Origin: Gordionus sp. m RMFG-2023
Lineage: Eukaryota > Nematomorpha > Gordioida > Chordodea > Parachordodidae
Direction: 5' to 3'
Length of the DNA stretch: 64,000 bases
NCBI RefSeq assembly: GCF_954871325.1
Contig: NC_088775.1
Span: 19,197,561-19,261,560 of the forward strand
Within the stretch, counting starts at the first letter, position 1. The number at the start of each line of letters is the position of its first letter. The position numbers and the translations under genes were made by a program. Positions 38,301 through 47,300 of this stretch are shown piece after piece. The notes beneath the pieces were generated by a model that did not search any database, was not told the origin of the DNA, and saw only the letters and a program-made list of their open reading frames with translations.

Positions 38301-41300
38301 TTCCAATATAGTAGAATACTACCTAACCTATCTTATAAATTTTAGACAATTTCGCCATTATTTTGTATGTACTTTGTTAATTTATACGAAAAATTTGAAT
38401 ATGCTAATTAAGATTAGCTAAAAAGTGTGGAGCAAAATTTTCTGAAATTCACAGAGTAGGCAATCTCATGATGGAATATGTTTCCGGTAAATAGTTATTC
38501 TAGAAAGACTCACATGTATAATTCAAATATTGGAGTATAAATTTGAACATAATTATAAACCTATATTCTGGTTTACGTTTTCTTCGATAACGTCCAGAAA
38601 AAAGTCTGCGGGATTGTTATGCAAGTCGCAAATAAATCCTTGATTTAAAAAATAAATATTTAAACATAATATTATTGCCATTCACTGTCTTATGACGTGA
38701 TGATTCACACTTACATATAAAAGTGTAATAAAATATCTTAGTAATTGTAAAAAAAGGTTCAAATATAAATACCTAGATGTCTGAAATAATTTAAGGCCTG
38801 ATCGGATGGTCCCTGATACACAATTTTTCCTTCCGATAATAATAATAAGTTTGTAAATAGTTTAAAGATGCCATATCGAGGTTGGTGAATAGACATTATG
38901 ACATTGCACCCTTTGTCAGACAATCTAAAATAAAAATGATCTTTATTCAGAATTTTTTAAAGAAAATAATCGAATATTCTAATTCGGTCACTTGCATTGA
39001 ACTGAATTCACATCTCCAGGTTTGAGTTCAATTATAATCCATGTCTAAAAGATCTCATAACTACAATTATTGGGCTCTTGCAATTGCGAAATTCGTTCGA
39101 AATGATTTATAAAAGTATAGTTTTAAAAATCCTTAAACAAATAAATCCGTGGCGTATTTATCCCCCACCCCCCATTTAAAAAATAAATATAAAAGGAATT
39201 TTATAAGTGTAATAAAATAATTGTTTATAATCGAATTTATTCCAGTCTAAAAAAACTAATCTCGGTTTTTAGAAATATTTTTATCCCCTACCCTCCTCCC
39301 GAAACAAAATCCTAAATACGCAACTGAGCAGTATAACTTTTATATCTGTTTTAGATAAATAGTCAACATCGAATAGATTTTGTAGACCTTGAGATTCAAT
39401 AAATTATTTTATCTTAATGAATATAATTATAAAGTAAATAGATAGACCAAGGGCCATTTTTTAATATATATTTAAAGAGGAAATTTGGCCTATATATAAA
39501 AAAAATTAAAGATAATATAAATAAATGCATTTGTGTATTTACTTAAACTTAATATTATTAAATCAAGATCATATAAAAAAAACCAAAAAATTATATTATA
39601 AACTGAAAACAAAACTATCCATCACTATTTCAAGAAAAACAATTTCATAAAAGTTAATCAGTCCAATAATGTAAAAATATTTACACAAATATAAAGTTTA
39701 AAAAGGAATGCCATTTTTCATTTACAAAAAAAATTTATATTTTCAAAAATATTAAAATATAGTTATTTGTCACAAACAACTAGAAAAGTTTCTATTTAAT
39801 ATTACAAAATTAAAAACGAAATGATGTATTGGTGTATTAATATTTTATTCAAAATAGACCATAAAATTGAGATTAATCGTAGCCTGTTTCAAAAAAACTG
39901 GATAATTTTTTTTAATTTTAGATTATCATCAGTTAAATGAACAGTGAGAAACATTTATATTTGCATCGATTAATATTTAAAATTAGCAGTCATCTGAGAA
40001 GAGTAATATGGAACACATGATTTATATTTAAAAAGCAAGGAAGGGAAATATATATTGATTAATTGGTATACCTTTTTAACAATTTTATGACATTTATGGC
40101 AGTTGAGGCATCGAGACCACTAGTTGGTTCGTCCAAAAACAGTATGGAGGGATTCGTTACCAATTCCATTGCTATGCTACACCTCCGCTTTTGACCTCCT
40201 GATACTCCTCTCGATAGTGCGTTACCTACCTAAATATTTTAAATGGATGACCTTTTACTTAATATTTTTTTTATTTCGTTTTAATCGTAAACAAGTGCCA
40301 ATTTCTTTTTATAAAACCTGAGTCGATCAAGAATTAAATAACTAATAATAGGGCCTATTAAAAAAAAGAAGATGAAGCCAATTATAATATAAAAATATTT
40401 AATATATTGTATCTGTCAGTTAAGTGAGAAATCACATGATCATTTAAACATTCATTAAGATATTTCCGATTTCCTGTTGGAAACTATTTTCAAAATAGGA
40501 CCAAGGTACCAAATTTTTAAAAACCTGAGCTAAAGAGTCCAAAAATTAAAAAAATTTTAAGGTCTGGCCGAGTTAAATTTGTTTTTTAAGGCGATTTCAA
40601 AAAAAGTTACTTTTTGGGATATATTCTTATAGGTCCAATTCATATCATAAGCCTGTGTCCTAAATAACAAAAAATTTAATTCGAAAACTTTCAAAACTTT
40701 ATTGAAAAAAAAACTTTTTTTCTTTGTTTTATTAGAATTTTAACATCAGTATTTATAGTTACATGGGCCAAAAAATAGAAAATTAATTAAAAGAAAACCT
40801 ACTTTAGGTCTTAAGCAAAAAATTATTTTAAAATTATCTTTGCCTCTGAATTTAAATATTATGAAATTGTACATTTTATTTCATGTTAAACAAAAATTTA
40901 TGGGTAATACAATATCAACCTCCATGCTAATTTAAGCATGCTATACCCATAGACTTATATTGTAAAATATAGCGAATTTTTTGATATGATATTATTATTT
41001 ACATAATTTATAAAATGATTAACAATAAATATCCTAAAATTTAAAAGTATACATAAAAGTATTTGTATTTAAATACTTTTTGAAATTTTTTTATTATTAG
41101 TAATTACATTTTCTAAGCTATTTGTATTTACATTTAAATACCTTTTATGGAATGTTTTTGTATTTAAATTCAAATACCTTTAAAGCCCAACCCTGTACAT
41201 TAGCATAGAAGCAAAATGGTCACTATAATGATGGTCACATTTAAAGGTTTTACTGTATATTACTAGATGTTGGATAACGAGTAATATTCAAAAGGAAAAA

Positions 41301-44300
41301 AATATGGTAAAGGTAATGAATAAATATTTTAGAAGGACATTGATTTATGAAAATCACGCTGGCATGGCCAAAGCAGAATAATTCTTTTGTAAAATAATTT
41401 CCATATTTTCTTTTAATTGGTCAACATCACTGTTGTAAATTTTTTATGTCAAAGAATTTTGATGAATTTTTATTTTATATTTATTTTAACATAATTATTT
41501 TGACATCATTATAGAATTCAATCAATCAAAAATCTAAAATTCCAGAAGTTAACATAATTTTTAATATTTTTTAAATGAAGACCCAATGTTAGAAAACTAT
41601 TTAATAACGCTAATATGAACACCACTTATGCTTGGGTCATGGTTTACATAATCTGGCTACAGTGGGCGGTATAAAGCACACTTTTGTTGAAAATCTTATC
41701 AAAAGAATAAGATAAATTATTATTGCTTTAAGATATAAAACTTCAGAAATTAAATTTGAGTTTGAAGCAGATCAAAGAAAATGCTTAGTTACAATAGAAC
41801 TAACATCAGATATGCTAGATATTGATAGCTCTGATCTATATCCTGATACCCCATTTCAAATTGGCATTCCAATGATGATAATATAATAGCAATGTCATAC
41901 ATATGAAAACATTAAAATTAAATGTTCCGAACAGATGAAATTTAATTAATAACGTTTTAAAAAGTTCTTAAACTTTGAATCAGATCTACTAGAAGAGTTA
42001 TTAGATTTTTGCTCAAAATTTAAAGAAACACTTGAATTTCTATATGCACAAAAAGACCTATCTTTTTGGCATCACTTTTTAAAAGTGAAATTGAAATAAA
42101 TTCAAAATAAAATGATAGCTCAGAAATCATATCCTAAAGAAAAACTAAAAAAATACTTGCGCTATGATTTCCGGTTTGTGATCTAAAAGTAGTAATATAA
42201 AGTATGTTCATTTATTTAATTTATTTCAAAAATAAACAAGGTGTAGAATTCCCTTCTAAAACCATTATTTCAAAATCGAAAATTGTGTCAAATTATATAA
42301 ACAAAATTACTCGGCGCTGAAATTTATTAAAAACCAGTTTAAACGTATAGAGTATGATGATATTAGGGTAGTATATAGCGATTGTGAATCAAGAGAAAAT
42401 ACTAAATTCAAATTATTTTACAAAATTAGTAACTAAACATTTAATAACAATTACAAATTGTGATTCCACTATAAGTGATTTAAAAAGAATGCCATCCGGA
42501 AAACGTCATTCACAACATATGAATATTCTATATTTCTGGAGAGAAAAGAGAATCGAACTTCCTAATCTTTCCACTGCAGCTAAAAAGAATTCTTCATGTT
42601 CAGGCAACTAGCACTTCTACCGTTTGGTTGACGTTGACTTCAAGGAGAGGATCAATATGTCCGAAAAATTTAAATAAAATTATTTTTATATAAAAATGAT
42701 TTTGAATTTATAATGAGTTCTCTTTTCAATAAAATTAATTAGCAAATAAAAAAATATGTTATAAAAAAATTTATAACGGTGCCTCGATTTACGCCGCCTA
42801 TTTTGACTGCGGTTAAAAGGTGCGTAATCACCTTAAATAAAATTTATGAGGAAAAAATCGATCAATAGTGCTCTCCCCCCCTCTCCATTGGCAAAATCTT
42901 GACTATGCTTATGCGAACCAAAAAAAACTGATGGGAATTTCTAAACAAAAATGAACTGATTTAAATTTGTCTAAAAGTAATTTAAAAGTTTTTTTATGAT
43001 TATGGGAATGTTTTTTTGTTAAGCTTGTGGAATAATAACAGATTGTTTACACATGAAACTTAGATCCAGTTGACAAATATCAGAATTATCGAGAAACACC
43101 TTATTTGTCTAAGTAGGTTATTGCCCTGCCCTTTTAAAATTAATTAGTCACCTCTGGGAATGTTTTTGCTTAATAAAAAAAATATTAAATTTTTTTATCA
43201 AATGAATAAAAAAAATATAGAATTTTATAAAATAATATTCAGATATTATATTTGAATATTCCCGATTAAGATTTTAGCCAAAATAATATTTAAATAGCCT
43301 CGAGATTTGGAAATAGAGGTCCAAACCTTTCTGCCATCTATGAGCAAAATATTTAGGCTTACATAAATAATATTATTTTGGTTAAAATCTTTAATCGGGT
43401 CGTTTTTATTGACCCGAATCGGGCTTTTTAAAAACCCTAGATATGCACCAATACCTTTTTAGTCGATTACAATATCCAAACCAATAACATGATATCGGCT
43501 AATAATACCAAGATACAAAAAAAAATAATGCTATTTATATATCAAAAAAGGAAAATAAATTCTATATTATCATTTATAACAATTCGATCAATATTGGAAC
43601 CATGAGAACAACACATGCCTTTAAAGCTAAAACCCTCTAACCTCGCCCCTGACAATCAAACCAGACCCAATGTGATACCCCATCCTAATCCCATGAAACC
43701 AAGGCATCTCCTAGCTTGGTATTATACATGTGCAGATCGTTTTGCCATATCCTTTTCTGTTAAAACCATAATGAAAACAAAAAAAACATAGACAAATAAA
43801 TATAGCCACCTAAATAATCTATTGTTCGTTACAGTAGTTTCAGACATGTGTGATCATTTGTACCTCAAACCCTAAAATCATTTATAGTTTTCTATTTCTT
43901 TCTAAATATTTTTTTATTTTTTATAGGTGTGGTTATACGTGTGCGCCGCCGTCTACACGGGAAAGCCGCCTAAGATGAGTCGTGTAGCCAGGGTGGCTGG
44001 CGATTTTTATATGGTGGCGGCGAGGAGTGTAAATTTCTAAAAATGTTTACCAATGCAATTCATATTTTATTGATTTTAATATTCAAATTCAAAAAAATAA
44101 TAATTTAATATGTAAAATGCCCAGATCGAATTAATATTAAAACCTTAAAATTAAATTGCTCTACACGTTGGTAGAAAATATTAAATATGCCAGAAAGTAT
44201 CCGTGTCAACAAGAGTCCTATAAATAATATGTTATATAAAATAGGGAAACAATCATTAAAACTTTTCAATAACAAACGGGATCTAGTTAAAGAAATATTC

Positions 44301-47300
44301 GCATCTACTAAATCCATTCAGAGAGTCTGTGGAATTTCTTCAAAAGGGATAGAGAGTTAATTTAAGTTTATTTCATATAGTGAAATAGAAACATATATGC
44401 AAATCAATGAATCTGGCTCAGATATCATTTGTATAGAAGAAAAGCAAAAAAGCTTGATGTTAGGTATTACCTAACTGTATGTATTATATTTTATAAAATA
44501 ATTTTTTTATTTAATATTTTCATTAATAAAAATTTATTTAAAATATTATGGGCATAGATATCAATCACATTACTTGATCCTTTAAATTGTTTCAGAATAT
44601 TTAAATTCAAATTCTTGCAATTTTTAATTAGATATTTAAAACTTATAGAGCAACATGGAAATGCAGGGTGAGATCCAAATTGAGGATTAATGGTAAAACA
44701 TCAAATTTGTATATAGCAAAAATAGCTCATAAACATGTACTTCCTAGAAAGATTATAGCAACACTAGCAATCTAGAGCAAAAATGCCAAATTTAATCGGC
44801 CAACATAATATACCAGAATAGGATGCCTTTTGAAAAAGCAACTGGAACTTCCTGGAATTGCTAATTTAGCTGGGGAAGTACTTTATATAGCTGTAACCAG
44901 TATATTTAACGAAATAATATCCTTTTATATCGGTGGATTATTACTCAATTTTAAAAGAAGCTAGCTATGCCTCACAATTCTCCAGAAAATAATATTTATT
45001 AGGACAATTATAATTTAACTTAATTTAATTTCTAATTTATTTAAATTTCTTACTTTATATTTTGTTCATTCCAAATTTTTATACTAATTTAATTTAAAAA
45101 AAACGATAGAATATTGCTGATGTGATACGTGACTGAAGTAAAAATAAAATTCCTTAGTCTATTTCGAAAATGAAAAATATGCAAATCAATTAAAATGTGG
45201 GACAGGAAAGGATTTAAGAATTAATTTATACCAACAATCTTGGAATTAAGAGTGCCCAAGTAAATTATAAAAAAATGTAATACAATGAATTATAATAACA
45301 TATTTTAAAATATGTATCGCTGTCGGCACCACCGCCAATACATTAGGCGGAAGATAATTCGGCATCGATGATCACCGAATTAAAAAACCATCGCCGCTAA
45401 ATAAGCTAACGTCGCATAAGTCTAGATATGGTAAATATTTTTAGATATAAATATTTTTCAATATTTATAATCAAAATCTTATTGTAATTCTTTAACATTG
45501 CATTTGAAAATAAAAAATTTTATATTTATAAAAGTAAATTAAATTAAAAGAAATAGCCCCTTTAACGATTTAGAAATATATATATAAATTATAGTAAAAG
45601 TTGGACTATAGGCCTATTCAAAAACGAATCGAATAAGTACATTATTTATATTCAATTCATTTGAAGTGGTTTACTATTCGTATAAATCAGAGACTTCAAA
45701 CGGAACTTTGAATTTTTTAAATGATTGGTTAATTTTCATTTTATAATAGCTCATAATTGATTTTTTTAGATTAGTTTGCTTCACATAATAATACTATTGT
45801 CCGCTTAGTATTATGTAATGTTTAATTAAGATCGTAAAACTTTTGAAAATCTAATTTAGAATTATATAATCTTTAAAAATGATATAATAGCAAAAGTTTT
45901 TAATATAGACAAACAATTCTGTTATCAAATTAGAGTTGAAAAATATTTTTCTTTAAGATGTAATAATTTTTTTTATAATAAATAAAATTTGCAATAAAAT
46001 AAAAATTTAATATTTACCATTAAAACATTCTGAAATTCAAAATGAAACGGAAATGGAATATATTTTTGACAGAACGAGAAAATGCATAATGTAGGTAGGC
46101 CATGGGTGTCACTCGCCATTACAATCTCAGGGGGCCCAAAAAATAAATTATTTTCAAAATTACCTTTTTAGCTAACATTATCCAAAATTAACCTTTTTAA
46201 AGCTAACATTATCCTAAATTATTTTTTTTAGTGGTATAAAAAAATTTTAAAATTTTGAGGGGCTCTTTAAATTTTTCAGAACCCTGCATCCCCCCCCCCA
46301 ATCACTACTGAGGTAGTTTTAAATAATACATATTTATGAAGGTTAGTTTTCATTTTTGAGTATCAGTCAAAATTGAAGGTATTGGCCATGATACTAACAA
46401 ATAATATAAGTATGACCCAATAAATAATCCTAGTATCTTTATAATATTATATGTATATTAATGCAAGCTAAATATGATACTAAAAATTAAGTCCTGCAAA
46501 AAATTTTTAATTTATTTTTAGAATGGCCAATATAACCCAACCTGAATTCAAACCAACAAGGAGCATAGAAATATTTTCAGGCTAGGCTGGATAAATTACA
46601 AAAAAAATATTTTTACAGGCCAGAAGTTCAAAAAAAATTTTAAACTAAGAATAACATATTTGTGCCTTTTTTATTAAAAATTTTTTTTTAAATTATTTCA
46701 TGAGCTTGGACCAGTTAAAAAATAATTTAAAAAAATTTCCATGAGCTAGTTTAGGCTGGGCAATGCTACACATAATATAGAACTCATATTTTAAATATAA
46801 TTACGATAAAGCAGAATATAGTAAAAAATTACAATTTAAAAAATTATTAAATCAAGATCAAAATACATTATAAACTCCCAAAATTAATAAATAAGAGCAT
46901 ATTAAACATTTAAATTACAAGTATTTCTTTTTTATCAAATATATGTTATATATCTATAAACTTAATAAACCTTTAAATTTGCACATTTTTTTAATTTTAA
47001 TTCTGATATCACCTCATCAACCAAGTGTTTTTTATAATTATTATCTAGATATGATGGCAACCGTAATGATGCAGAAAACATAATATTTTCTTTAATAGTA
47101 AGAGTGCTAACCAAAATATTTTCCTAAAATTAATAAAATTATATTTAATTAAAATTATATACTTGAACAACATAACCAGATTCATATTTAAAATTGTTAT
47201 TCAAAGGTTTATCATCTATATATATATTCCCAGTCAGTTTTCCTGCAACAGTGCTTCTAAAAGCTAAGCAATTTATTAATCTATAAAATTATAATGCCTT

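Noticed and set aside
40124-40321. Plus-strand 65-codon frame
   Set aside because: Antisense of ABCG exon 5, whose minus-strand reading carries the ABC signature and Walker B.
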